Made by a program: the position numbers and the translations under genes. Below are positions 1 to 7,731 of a stretch of 64,000 bases of DNA, one piece after another (position 1 is the stretch's first letter; each line of letters starts with the position of its first letter). The notes below the pieces were generated by a model that saw nothing but the letters and a program-made list of their open reading frames with translations, was not told the origin of the DNA and searched no databases. Source of the DNA: Phyllobacterium myrsinacearum (GTDB taxonomy: Bacteria > Pseudomonadota > Alphaproteobacteria > Rhizobiales > Rhizobiaceae); assembly GCF_014138285.1 (NCBI RefSeq), contig NZ_JACGXN010000001.1, forward strand, positions 1,849,314 to 1,913,313. The letters run 5' to 3'.

Positions 1-242
1 CGCTAGAAAGCTGCTCCATCGCGTCCGCTGATGCTGGTCAGCGCGGAAAATGATGCCCCTGCGCAATATTGCCTCCGTCCGTCTTAGACTCCTTTTCCGC
101 AGTTTCACATGCATTGTCAACGCGCTAATGGGCCGAACATGCCGTTCCTGTTGCCGTGTGACAAAAGAATGATGGTTGCATTCCCGATCAGGGCGTGAAA
201 CACAAAAAAATATCCTGAATAATCGCGCAAGAGAACGTTGAA
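1..242. other. Window-edge region without a recognisable gene
   Basis: No reading frame here could be tied to a protein family on either strand, and the short open stretches reaching the window edge are only 10 to 17 codons long. It may hold the tail or the control region of a gene lying upstream of the window. The last part is the leader of the N-formylglutamate amidohydrolase gene. I see no strong terminator or promoter. Confidence 0.4.
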
Positions 243-1037
243 ATGCCGTTTTCCCCCTTTCACCTTGTCGATGGCAACAATGACAGAGGTCTGGTGCTGC
301 TGGCTGATCATGCCCGCCGGGATCTGCCGGAGGAATATGGCTCTCTTGGTCTGCCGCAACAGCAGTTCGAACGGCATATTGCCTATGATATCGGTGTGGA
401 GCCGTTGACGCGAAAACTGGCTGAAATGCTCGGTGTTCCTGCGGTGCTCGGCGGTTTTTCCCGCCTGCTCATCGATCCGAACCGGGGGGAGGATGATCCG
501 ACGCTTATCATGCGCCTGTCCGACGGGGCGATCATTCCTGGGAACAATCCGTTGGTGGAAGCCGAGCATCAGAAACGCGTGAATGATTTCTATCGTCCCT
601 ATCACACGGCCGTCTCGGATATGATCCATGCGGTTGCCGAGGCGAGCGACAATGCGCCGCTGGTCATTTCCATCCATTCCTTCACGGCTTTCTGGAAAAT
701 GACGCCCCGGCCCTGGCATGCCGGTATTCTCTGGGACAGTGATCCGCGTGCGGTCTTACCGCTCATCAAGGCTTTGGAATCCGATCCGCAACTGGTCGTC
801 GGAGACAATGAGCCCTATGACGGAGCGCTGCGCAATGACACGATGTTCAAACATTGCATCGTGCCGGGGCTCGCCCATGCGCTGATCGAGGTGCGGCAGG
901 ATCTGATTGCCGACGAGAAGGGGGTTGATGAATGGGCAGACCGGCTCGCACCGATCCTTGAAGCCATCAACGCCGATCCCGATATGCATATAGCACGGCA
1001 ATATGGTTCGCGGACCGGTCCACTGGAAGAGGTTTGA
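243..1037 (+). CDS. N-formylglutamate amidohydrolase family protein
   Basis: The 264-residue product resembles the N-formylglutamate amidohydrolase family (COG3931 type), zinc-dependent hydrolases that release formate from N-formylglutamate, a late histidine-degradation intermediate. The N-terminal LLADHARRDLP stretch (about residues 19-29) and the internal VISIHSFT segment (about 140-147) match conserved metal/active-site blocks of the family. The ATG start follows a weak AGAG ribosome binding site. The stop overlaps the region of the next gene's start, so the two are probably cotranscribed. No other histidine-utilisation genes are nearby, so the physiological substrate could be another N-formyl amino acid. 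Family assignment is firm; the substrate is inferred. Confidence 0.85.
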   Translation: MPFSPFHLVDGNNDRGLVLLADHARRDLPEEYGSLGLPQQQFERHIAYDIGVEPLTRKLAEMLGVPAVLGGFSRLLIDPNRGEDDPTLIMRLSDGAIIPGNNPLVEAEHQKRVNDFYRPYHTAVSDMIHAVAEASDNAPLVISIHSFTAFWKMTPRPWHAGILWDSDPRAVLPLIKALESDPQLVVGDNEPYDGALRNDTMFKHCIVPGLAHALIEVRQDLIADEKGVDEWADRLAPILEAINADPDMHIARQYGSRTGPLEEV

Positions 1038-1039
1038 CC

Positions 1040-1345
1040 ATGAACAATTTCACCGATGAACAGCGCATCGCCTTCGAAGCGGCGGCGTTCCGGCGGCTGG
1101 TGGAGCATCTGCGGGAGCGCAGCGACGTTCAGAACATTGACCTAATGAATCTGGCTGGTTTCTGCCGCAACTGTCTGTCCAACTGGTATCGGGAAGCCGC
1201 TGAGGCGGCGGGTGTTTCCCTTTCAAAAGATGAATCCCGCGAGATCGTCTACGGCGAACCCTATGCCGAATGGCAGGCCAAGCATCAGCGCGAAGCCAGC
1301 GATGCACAGAAGGCTGCTTTTGAGACCAACAAGCCGTCGCATTGA
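1040..1345 (+). CDS. DUF1244 family protein
   Basis: A 101-residue cytoplasmic protein carrying the hallmark DUF1244 block DLMNLAGFCRNCLSNWY (about residues 34-50), which includes a CxxC pair that could bind a metal. The family is small, widespread in proteobacteria and of unknown function. I placed the start at ATG 1040, only 2 nt after the upstream stop; a TTG at 1034 would add two residues and overlap that stop. The tight spacing implies translational coupling with the upstream amidohydrolase gene. No membrane segment or signal peptide is visible. Confidence 0.85.
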   Translation: MNNFTDEQRIAFEAAAFRRLVEHLRERSDVQNIDLMNLAGFCRNCLSNWYREAAEAAGVSLSKDESREIVYGEPYAEWQAKHQREASDAQKAAFETNKPSH

Positions 1346-1370
1346 TCGCGGTTGCGCGAGGTAAACGGTT

Positions 1371-1504
1371 CGTGGTTCGACAAGCTCACCATGAGGGAGA
1401 GTGAGGACTTCAGGGAGTTCTATTCTGCGAGATTGCTCATAGCGCAATGTTTCCGATTGGCCTTGCAGCACCCCTCTCCCTCATGGACAGCTTGTCGAAC
1501 CACG
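1371..1504. repeat. Palindromic MITE-like repeat, copy 1
   Basis: Two 30-nt arms, 1371-1400 and 1475-1504, are inverted repeats of each other with two mismatches (core TGGTTCGACAAGCTCACCATG). They flank a 74-nt interior. The interior aligns with the reverse complement of the interior of the copy at 3550-3687, with shared blocks CAGGGAG, TTCTGC, AGATT, CTCATA and CCTTGCAG. So this is a family member, not a chance hairpin. It fills most of the gap between the DUF1244 gene and gapR. No coding potential is evident. Similar arms occur alone at 17675 and 25937. Confidence 0.8.
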
Positions 1505-1658
1505 CACCATGACCCGCAACCCACGAACCGCGCACCACAGACAGCTGAAACCGCCTTCATCCTGACTCTATTATCTTGACTCATTGCGCTGTGGTCGGGC
1601 ATCGGAACCACAGAGGCGGCGTTCCCGAGTCGCACAATCAATTTTTACGGAGCAAAAT

Positions 1659-1928
1659 ATGAGCATGGATGATGTAGCGCCACAGGGCGGTGTCGAAGGT
1701 GTTGCGGCTGCGGAATTGCGGCAGTTCATTGAGCGCATCGAGCGCCTTGAGGAAGAAAAGACCACGCTTCAGGACGACATCAAGGAAGTGATGGCTGAAG
1801 CCAAGGGGCGCGGTTACGACACCAAGATCATCCGCACGATCGTTCGCCTGCGCAAGAAGGACGCCAATGAGCGCAAGGAAGAAGAAGCGATCCTTGAGCT
1901 TTACATGAACGCGCTCGGCATGGTCTGA
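1659..1928 (+). CDS. gapR: GapR-family DNA-binding protein (DUF2312)
   Basis: An 89-residue protein matching DUF2312 along its whole length: an [17 protein letters not shown] coiled-coil start, the highly conserved [12 protein letters not shown] segment (about residues 47-58) and the [18 protein letters not shown] helix. The Caulobacter member, GapR, is an essential nucleoid-associated protein that clamps overtwisted AT-rich DNA ahead of replication and transcription and stimulates type II topoisomerases. I chose ATG 1659 because it follows an ACGGAG ribosome binding site and gives the usual family length; upstream in-frame codons lack such a site. A strong terminator follows directly. Confidence 0.92.
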   Translation: MSMDDVAPQGGVEGVAAAELRQFIERIERLEEEKTTLQDDIKEVMAEAKGRGYDTKIIRTIVRLRKKDANERKEEEAILELYMNALGMV

Positions 1929-1940
1929 GCCAGTTTCGAA

Positions 1941-1968
1941 AAACGCAGCCGCAAGGCTGCGTTTTTGT
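1941..1968 (+). terminator. Rho-independent terminator of gapR
   Basis: AACGCAGCC-GCAA-GGCTGCGTT hairpin followed by a T run, 13 nt after the gapR stop. The stem is 9 bp. Confidence 0.9.
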
Positions 1969-2125
1969 TTGGTTCCCAGCCTTTATAACCCTTGAACTGG
2001 CCGCTTGGCAGGTATAATCGTCAGCCCGCCCGCCTATTCTTTCACGATCCTCTTCTCTTTCGAATGATGTGATCTGCCGACATTCACGTTGGGGCAGCCG
2101 CCTCAGCCGTCAGGGAGTAAAATCA

Positions 2126-3475
2126 ATGTCCGTATCCACAGCGCCGCTGTCCATGCAGGCGCCTGCCAATTCGCGTTCCCGTGTCATTCTGGCCAGCCTG
2201 ATTGGCACTACGATCGAGTTCTACGATTTCTACGTCTACGCAACCGCTGCCGTTCTTGTTTTCCCGCATCTGTTCTTTCCGCCCGGCAACGAGACGACGG
2301 CCCTGCTGTCATCCTTCGCCATCTTTGGTGCGGCCATGGTGGCGCGGCCGCTGGGCGCGATCTTCTTTGGTCATCTCGGCGACAAGCGCGGGCGAAAGAT
2401 CACGCTGGTCGGCGCGCTCCTGACCATGGGCATTGCAACATTCCTTATCGGCGTTCTGCCGACATTTTCCAGCGTTGGCTGGCTGGCACCTGCCCTTCTG
2501 GTGGTGTTGCGCCTGGCACAGGGATTCGCACTGGGCGGTGAATGGAGCGGAGCTGCGCTCGTTGCCACCGAGAACGCACCCGAGGGGAAACGGGCAATAT
2601 ACGGTACCTTTCCGCAACTTGGCGCTCCTATCGGCTTCATCATCGCCAATGGCCTGTTTCTGCTCATCGCTGCCATCCTGCCATCGGATGATCCATCGCG
2701 GCCGTCCCTCGCGTTTCTCGATTGGGGCTGGCGGATTCCGTTCCTGTTTTCGGCTGTCATGGTGATCGTCGGTCTTTGGGTCCGGCTCAATCTCGTCGAA
2801 AGCACGGCGTTCGAGAAAACCGTCAGTAAAGGTCAGATCAAGAAAGTGCCGCTGGTCTCGGTTTTCCAGTCGCACTGGAAACAGCTTGTCCTCGGCACAT
2901 TCTACATGCTCGCCACCTATGTACTCTTCTACCTGATGACGACATTTTCGCTCAGCTACGGCCGCGCTGCCACGTCTGGACCGATTGCCGGCCTCGGTTA
3001 TGACTACACGACCTTCGTCCTGATGATGATCGTCGGGGTGGTGTTCTTTGGCATCTTCACCATGGCCTCTGGCCCATGGGCTGACCGCTGGGGTCGTCGC
3101 AAGACTCTGATCTGGGTAACGCTTGCCATCTCCGTGTTTGGCCTGTTGTGGGTGCCGATGCTGTCGCTGGGCACGGCCGGTGTGATGGCCTGGCTGATAT
3201 TGGGCTTTGCCTTGATGGGGATGACGTTCGGTCCGATGGGTGCCTTGCTGCCGGAACTGTTCCCGGTAAGCATGCGCTATACGGGCTCGGGTATTTCCTA
3301 CAATGTTTCGTCGATCCTCGGCGCCGCAGTTGCACCCTTTATAGCGATTGCATTGTGGAAGCTGGGTGGAGGCAGCCCGTTCTGGGTCGGTGTCTATCTG
3401 TCGGCCATGGCCGTGTTGACGCTGATTGCGCTGGTGATCGGCAAGGAAACCAAGGACGTCGATATCGAAGCCTGA
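2126..3475 (+). CDS. MFS transporter, MHS (metabolite:H+ symporter) family
   Basis: A 449-residue inner-membrane protein with about 12 transmembrane helices. The first helix carries the GTTIEFYDFYVYATAA signature of the metabolite:proton symporter branch (shikimate, 2-oxoglutarate, proline/betaine transporters). The loop 2-3 motif GHLGDKRGRK lies at residues 82-91 and is repeated as GPWADRWGRRKTL in the second half. The start at ATG 2126 has a CAGGGAG ribosome binding site 9 nt upstream; the 19 codons before it in frame are probably not translated. It stands alone between terminators, so the substrate cannot be inferred from neighbours; a carboxylate or amino-acid-like compound is likely. Confidence 0.9.
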   Translation: MSVSTAPLSMQAPANSRSRVILASLIGTTIEFYDFYVYATAAVLVFPHLFFPPGNETTALLSSFAIFGAAMVARPLGAIFFGHLGDKRGRKITLVGALLTMGIATFLIGVLPTFSSVGWLAPALLVVLRLAQGFALGGEWSGAALVATENAPEGKRAIYGTFPQLGAPIGFIIANGLFLLIAAILPSDDPSRPSLAFLDWGWRIPFLFSAVMVIVGLWVRLNLVESTAFEKTVSKGQIKKVPLVSVFQSHWKQLVLGTFYMLATYVLFYLMTTFSLSYGRAATSGPIAGLGYDYTTFVLMMIVGVVFFGIFTMASGPWADRWGRRKTLIWVTLAISVFGLLWVPMLSLGTAGVMAWLILGFALMGMTFGPMGALLPELFPVSMRYTGSGISYNVSSILGAAVAPFIAIALWKLGGGSPFWVGVYLSAMAVLTLIALVIGKETKDVDIEA

Positions 3476-3496
3476 GATCTTTCGATCTTAAAAATG

Positions 3497-3533
3497 AAAA
3501 GCACGACCAGATGAAAACCGGTTGTGCTTTTTT
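3497..3533. terminator. Bidirectional terminator
   Basis: AAAAGCAC..ACC / GGT..GTGCTTTT stem with a G-T wobble, followed by T residues on the plus strand and preceded by A residues, so it can also end the converging minus-strand transcript from the small secreted protein gene. Confidence 0.8.
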
Positions 3534-3549
3534 AATGGTTTGCATAACA

Positions 3550-3687
3550 ATTGTGCGTGGTTCGACAGGCTCACCATGAGGGAGTGCGTGGCTGCAAGGC
3601 TATTCGGGCGTATGAGTAATCTTGCAGAACTTGGCTCCCTGCAATCCTCAATCTACCTCATGGTGAGCCTGTCGAACCACGCACAAT
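3550..3687. repeat. Palindromic MITE-like repeat, copy 2 (inverted)
   Basis: Arms of 31 nt at 3550-3580 and 3657-3687 are perfect inverted repeats (core TGGTTCGACAGGCTCACCATG), enclosing 76 nt. The interior matches copy 1 at 1371-1504 only when reverse-complemented, so the element sits in the opposite orientation. It lies between the converging MHS transporter and small secreted protein genes. No open frame of note. Confidence 0.85.
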
Positions 3688-3704
3688 GGAAAGGCAGTCT
3701 GCGT

Positions 3705-4070
3705 TCAGTAATTCGGATCGTAGATCAGGCGATCATGGTTTGCCGGGCGGTCATAAACCGGCGCACGATTCTGATTCTGTTTGGCAAGCGATCCAACGAT
3801 GACCGCGCCGAGCGCCAATCCGGCAACACCGGCAATAATCGCCGTGTCGCGACCCTTGTGGCGGTCCGAGCGATTGGAACGGTAATCGCGGTCACGATAA
3901 TAATCATCGCCGCGATCACGGTAATAGCTGTCACGGTAGGAGCGATCGCCCGACCAGCCATCATAATCATCGGAATAGTAGCCGCCTGCCTGGGCCGGAG
4001 CCGAAGGGAGGCCAATTGCGCTGATCGAGACGGCAGCAACCAGCAGAGCAGCGAGATATTTTTTCATCAT
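3705..4070 (-). CDS. Small secreted Tyr/Asp/Arg-rich protein
   Basis: About 121 residues: a Sec signal peptide (MMKKYLAALLVAAVSISAIG..., probable cleavage after AQA), a low-complexity middle dominated by Y, D, R and S (repeats of YYRDR / YRDRDY), then one hydrophobic glycine- and alanine-rich segment resembling a glycine-zipper helix (GVAGLALGAVIVGSLA), and a short polar tail. The start is one of two adjacent ATGs at 4070/4067, both behind GAGGAC; an ATG further upstream at 4088 lacks a good site. Comparable exported proteins are common in Rhizobiales, function unknown. Membrane or envelope association is inferred from the hydrophobic segment. Confidence 0.75.
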   Translation of the reverse strand: MMKKYLAALLVAAVSISAIGLPSAPAQAGGYYSDDYDGWSGDRSYRDSYYRDRGDDYYRDRDYRSNRSDRHKGRDTAIIAGVAGLALGAVIVGSLAKQNQNRAPVYDRPANHDRLIYDPNY

Positions 4071-4152
4071 ATTGTCCTCAATGTTCATTTGTTGAGGACA
4101 GGAATAGAGCCTTCCGGCTGAACCGGTGATGAATGTCGCCGTTAGCTGCCGT

Positions 4153-5454
4153 TCACAAGGAGACTGTCCGGGCGTTCACATGCAGGGCGCGTCCCGCACC
4201 CCAACCAAAAATGGCAACGCCAATTCCCAGAAGAACAAACAGAATGGCGGTCGCAGCATAGCTTTCCGTCAGACTGTGGATGAGGCCGACAAGCAGGGGC
4301 CCGATGGCGGCGAGCATGTAACCAACGCATTGGGCCATCCCCGAGAGATGCGAAGCGACATGGGAGTCCAGCGAACGCAGGACGATCATGGTCATCGCTA
4401 TGGCAATGAGCCCACCCTGACCGATGCCCTGGATGATAGCCCACAGCCAAACCGTCGAGAGTGGCGCAAACAGCAATCCGAGCAGGCCAACAACAGCAAT
4501 CGTGACAAGCCCGACATTGATCAGGCTTTGATTCCGGCAGCGCACCGCAATCGATGGCACGAGAAGACAAGTGAAGACCTGTGCCATGACCGATACGGAA
4601 ACCACGACGCCGGCGGTTGTACCGTCAAGGCCGCGATCCCGCAGGATGGGCGCCAGCCAGCCAAAGACGCAGTAGGCGAGCGCCGACTGCAAACCCATGA
4701 ACAGGGTGACCTGCCATGCCAGGCGATCGCGCCAGAGACCCGTTACCTTGAAGCCCGCATGTTTCGTGCGGACTTTGCGGGCAAAGGCCTGCGGCAGCCA
4801 GATGGCGGCGACAACCAGAGCCGGCAGTGCCCAGGCGCTGAGCGCCAGGGACCATGACCCGCCAAGCATCTTCTGGACAGGCAGGGTCAGACCAGCAGCA
4901 CTGGCGGCTCCGGCGCACAGCGCCATGGTATAAAGACCGGTCATCATCCCTGTGCGGCTGGCAAAATCGCGCTTGACCAGACCGGGCAGGAGGACGTTGC
5001 CGATGGCAATGCAGCCCCCGGCGAGCGCTGTTCCGGCGAACAGCAAGGGCAGGGATTCCAGCCCGCGCAGGGCTGTGCCTAGGGCAAGTAAAAGGAGAAC
5101 ACCAAGGAGTGTGCGCTCCGCACCGATCCGCTGCGCAAGGCGCGGGGCCAAGGGAGCAAAGAGACCCAGACAAAGAACGGGTAGCGTGGTGAGCACGCCC
5201 GCGCCGAAAGACGAAAGGCCCGTCTGGGCAATGATCTCCGGCAAAAGCGCCGATGCGCTGGAGAAAACCGGGCGCAGATTGTAGGCGATGAGAACGAGAC
5301 TGAGGCCGAACAGGATCTGTGTGCCACGGCTTTTGAAATCCGGTATACGCGGCTGGGGAACACTATCCACTTCGGCATCGACAAGCTGTTCACCGGCAAT
5401 ATTGAGATCCGCAGCGAGGCGGCTGGAATGTTCAGACGGAAGATGCTGGTTCAT
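4153..5454 (-). CDS. CynX/NimT-family MFS transporter
   Basis: A 433-residue membrane protein with about 12 hydrophobic helices after a polar N-terminus of about 35 residues. The opening LIAYNLRPVFSSASALLPEI helix with the NLRP motif is typical of the CynX/NimT branch (cyanate, 2-nitroimidazole and related exporters). Its ATG overlaps the stop of the upstream FadR-type regulator by 4 nt (ATGA), so the two are translationally coupled and the regulator very likely controls this gene and responds to its substrate. No cyanase or nitrile-hydrolysing gene is adjacent, so cyanate is only one possibility. Confidence 0.85.
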   Translation of the reverse strand: MNQHLPSEHSSRLAADLNIAGEQLVDAEVDSVPQPRIPDFKSRGTQILFGLSLVLIAYNLRPVFSSASALLPEIIAQTGLSSFGAGVLTTLPVLCLGLFAPLAPRLAQRIGAERTLLGVLLLLALGTALRGLESLPLLFAGTALAGGCIAIGNVLLPGLVKRDFASRTGMMTGLYTMALCAGAASAAGLTLPVQKMLGGSWSLALSAWALPALVVAAIWLPQAFARKVRTKHAGFKVTGLWRDRLAWQVTLFMGLQSALAYCVFGWLAPILRDRGLDGTTAGVVVSVSVMAQVFTCLLVPSIAVRCRNQSLINVGLVTIAVVGLLGLLFAPLSTVWLWAIIQGIGQGGLIAIAMTMIVLRSLDSHVASHLSGMAQCVGYMLAAIGPLLVGLIHSLTESYAATAILFVLLGIGVAIFGWGAGRALHVNARTVSL

Positions 5455-6128
5455 GATGCAAGCAATCGATCGAGTTCGAGCAGAATAGGAGCCATAAAGG
5501 TGCGGGTGATCGATGCCGCTCGCTCGGGATTTCCTGAAGCAATCGCATCGATGATGGCGGCATGCGCGGCCATGTCAGGTTCGGGAAGCTCTCCGGTTAC
5601 CGTCGCGCGGATGACTTCCTGAATGGAAACGGAGAAGAATTCATACACTTCCATGAGGGCGACGTTGCCCGATGCCGCGACGACTGCCTTGTGGAAGGCA
5701 AGGTCGCGTTCAACATAAGAATCATGCCGGGCAGTATCATATTCACCGCGTTCAGTGAGCAATTGGCGCAGATCGTCAATCACCTCGGGCGTGTGGCGGA
5801 TGGCGGCCAGTCTTGCCGCTTCAACTTCGAGGGCACAGCGTGTCTCGACCTGATCGCGCAGGCCGGTGCGCCTGATCCGCAGCAGGCTTTCTTCGGGATT
5901 TGTGATCGAGCGGACATAGGTGCCGGAGCCCTGTTTGGTCTCGAGAAAACCTTGCGCCACGAGGACGCGCACGGCTTCGCGCACAGTACCCCGACTGACG
6001 CCGAGCATATCGGCCAGCGCTGCCTCGTTGGGTATGCGTTCTCCGACCGGCCAGCGATTGGTAATAATTTCGGCGCGGATATTATCAATGGCCGTATCGG
6101 CCAGATTGGTGCGGGCGGCGGGTTGCAT
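5451..6128 (-). CDS. FadR/GntR-family transcriptional regulator (FCD domain)
   Basis: A 225-residue regulator. The N-terminal winged helix (about residues 9-72) has the GntR signature GERIPNEAALADMLGVSRGTVREAVRVL split here as GERIPNEAALA and GVSRGTVREAV, ending in GSGTYVRS. The C-terminal helical FCD domain has the D..H...H type metal-ligand pattern (ERDLAFHKAV and later HAAIIDAI). It is first in a two-gene operon with a CynX-like transporter. An 11-bp inverted repeat lies just upstream (6136-6174) and is the probable autoregulatory operator. The effector is unknown, probably a small carboxylate or the transported compound. Confidence 0.88.
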   Translation of the reverse strand: MQPAARTNLADTAIDNIRAEIITNRWPVGERIPNEAALADMLGVSRGTVREAVRVLVAQGFLETKQGSGTYVRSITNPEESLLRIRRTGLRDQVETRCALEVEAARLAAIRHTPEVIDDLRQLLTERGEYDTARHDSYVERDLAFHKAVVAASGNVALMEVYEFFSVSIQEVIRATVTGELPEPDMAAHAAIIDAIASGNPERAASITRTFMAPILLELDRLLAS

Positions 6129-6135
6129 TCACTCA

Positions 6136-6174
6136 AGTCCCATAGTCATCGGATGACTTGATAACTATGGGACT
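6136..6174. promoter_or_regulatory. Palindromic operator of the FadR-type regulator
   Basis: AGTCCCATAGT and ACTATGGGACT form perfect 11-bp arms 17 nt apart, with a nested GTCATC-G-GATGAC inverted repeat at 6145-6157. It begins 7 nt before the regulator's start codon on the minus strand. Position and symmetry suit a dimeric regulator that represses its own operon; binding is inferred. Confidence 0.65.
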
Positions 6175-6220
6175 GCGGCGCCTTTGTCAAGGCGCCCGGT
6201 CTGGCCGACGGGAATCTAAT

Positions 6221-6550
6221 TCAGCGATAGATGACGAGAGGCCGCCGGTGGACAATAATGGGGGCCGGCCGCTCGATGATGACGGTTCTTGGCCCGAACG
6301 CTTCCAGTGGGAACCAATAACCGCGATAGAAACGATATCCGGGCCTGAAGTAGCCATAACCGCGATGGCCGTTGTAGTAGTAGCCGTCGTGCCAGCCATA
6401 ATAGCCGCGCCGCCAGTAGACCGGCTCAGCCTTGGATTGCAGATGCTCTCCCTGTACCGTCAGGAGCGGCATTGCGCTGGCGCTTTGCACTCCGGCCAGG
6501 GTGCCGGCCGCGACAAGGCCGGCGGTAATGATGCTCAATAGTGTTCTCAT
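6221..6550 (-). CDS. Small secreted Tyr/Gly/Arg-rich protein
   Basis: 109 residues with a clear Sec signal peptide (MRTLLSIITAGLVAAGTLAG..., cleavage near ASA-M), then a mature part rich in Y, G, R, H and W (WRRGYYGWHDGYYYNGHRGYGY) ending in a proline/valine/isoleucine-rich tail. No catalytic motif is visible. A GAGGTAAATC ribosome binding site precedes the ATG. It resembles the many short YG/RY-rich exported proteins of Rhizobiales, of unknown function. It lies 26 nt downstream of the DUF1501 gene on the same strand and might be read through from it. Confidence 0.7.
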   Translation of the reverse strand: MRTLLSIITAGLVAAGTLAGVQSASAMPLLTVQGEHLQSKAEPVYWRRGYYGWHDGYYYNGHRGYGYFRPGYRFYRGYWFPLEAFGPRTVIIERPAPIIVHRRPLVIYR

Positions 6551-6576
6551 GATTTACCTCTTCTGGGGTTAGTGGT

Positions 6577-7731
6577 TCAGGTGTTGATCAGTCCCTGCAG
6601 GGATCGGTCAAAGGGGCGGCTGGGAAAGAGCGTTTTCATGGTGCGCTCAGGTTCCAGACCAAATGTTTCTGCAGCGAGCGCTGCAATCAGGACGTCGAGA
6701 TCCATGGTGGGTTTCAGGTCGCGGTTTTCATAAAGCGCATTCGGCGCAAGGCCCGGCCAGTCGGTAAGGATGCGCCCGCCCTTGACGGCGCCGCCGAGAA
6801 TGAGCGCGGTTGTTGCCGTGCCGTGGTCCGTCCCGCCGGTGCCATTGGCGGCGGCAGTGCGGCCGAATTCGGTTGCCACAAGCACCGTTGTCTGCTGCCA
6901 GACATCGCCAAGCCCGTCGCGCATGGCATCGATCATGGTGTCGAGTGCCTTGAGCTGGCTGGCGAGCCGGTTTTCCTGGCCGCTATGGGTATCCCAGCCG
7001 CTGGTCTCGATCATGGCGATGCGTGGACCGTCGATCCGGGCGAGCGCTTCGGCCGCAGTTCTGCCCGCAGCGGCGGGGTTCTGACGCGTTTCCATGTCCT
7101 TGAAAAAGCCCCGCGCTTCCATGGCGGCACTCCAGACCGGGTGAAACTGCTGGTCCCGGTCGTAGAGTTGCGCAACCCGCAGCAGGAGATCATCCGGAGC
7201 TTCCGGCAGGTTCGACGGCGCATAGGAGGTAACGTCGGCGGAACCGCGCAAGGCGGCCGGTATGGTCGGGGCGAAGGCGATGGCCTTGTCAGCTGATTTC
7301 GGCAGCAGCGTCACAAGCCGGTTCAGCCAGCCGTCCCTGATCTGGTATGGACTGGTGCCGCCGGTTTCGAGAACGTTCTGGCCATCGAAGTGCGAGCGCT
7401 CGCGGTAGGGTGAGGCGACGGCATGGACGAACAGCGCCTGCCGGTTGCTGTAGAGCGTTCCCATGCCAGTGAGTGACGGATGCAGCGCAAAGGTCCCGTC
7501 AAGCTTGATGGCATCGGAAGTCTGGATCGCCAGACTGCCCCGCAACTGCGCATAGGCCGGGTCGGCATAGGGTACGACAATGTTGAGACCATCGGCGGCA
7601 CCGCGCTGAATGATGAAAACGAAACGGCGGTCGGTTGCGACATTGGCAAAGACAATGCGCGGTGCCACGAGCATCGATCCCGCACCGATGGCGGCCAGAC
7701 GCAGGAAATTACGGCGGTTGGTCATGCTCAT
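6577..7731 (-). CDS. DUF1501 protein, Tat-exported
   Basis: A 384-residue DUF1501 protein (COG4102; alkaline-phosphatase-like fold group). The N-terminus has a twin-arginine signal: RRNFLRLAAIG (R6-R7) followed by a hydrophobic stretch and an alanine-rich cleavage region, so it is expected to fold in the cytoplasm and be exported. The VFIIQRGAADGLN block (about residues 33-45) and the later ATEFGRTAAANG and GGTDHGTATT segments are family hallmarks. Its start overlaps the DUF1800 stop by 4 nt, and DUF1501/DUF1800 pairs are a widespread but poorly understood gene couple. It is probably under the ECF sigma factor encoded upstream (see promoter motif at 9160-9188). Confidence 0.9.
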   Translation of the reverse strand: MSMTNRRNFLRLAAIGAGSMLVAPRIVFANVATDRRFVFIIQRGAADGLNIVVPYADPAYAQLRGSLAIQTSDAIKLDGTFALHPSLTGMGTLYSNRQALFVHAVASPYRERSHFDGQNVLETGGTSPYQIRDGWLNRLVTLLPKSADKAIAFAPTIPAALRGSADVTSYAPSNLPEAPDDLLLRVAQLYDRDQQFHPVWSAAMEARGFFKDMETRQNPAAAGRTAAEALARIDGPRIAMIETSGWDTHSGQENRLASQLKALDTMIDAMRDGLGDVWQQTTVLVATEFGRTAAANGTGGTDHGTATTALILGGAVKGGRILTDWPGLAPNALYENRDLKPTMDLDVLIAALAAETFGLEPERTMKTLFPSRPFDRSLQGLINT

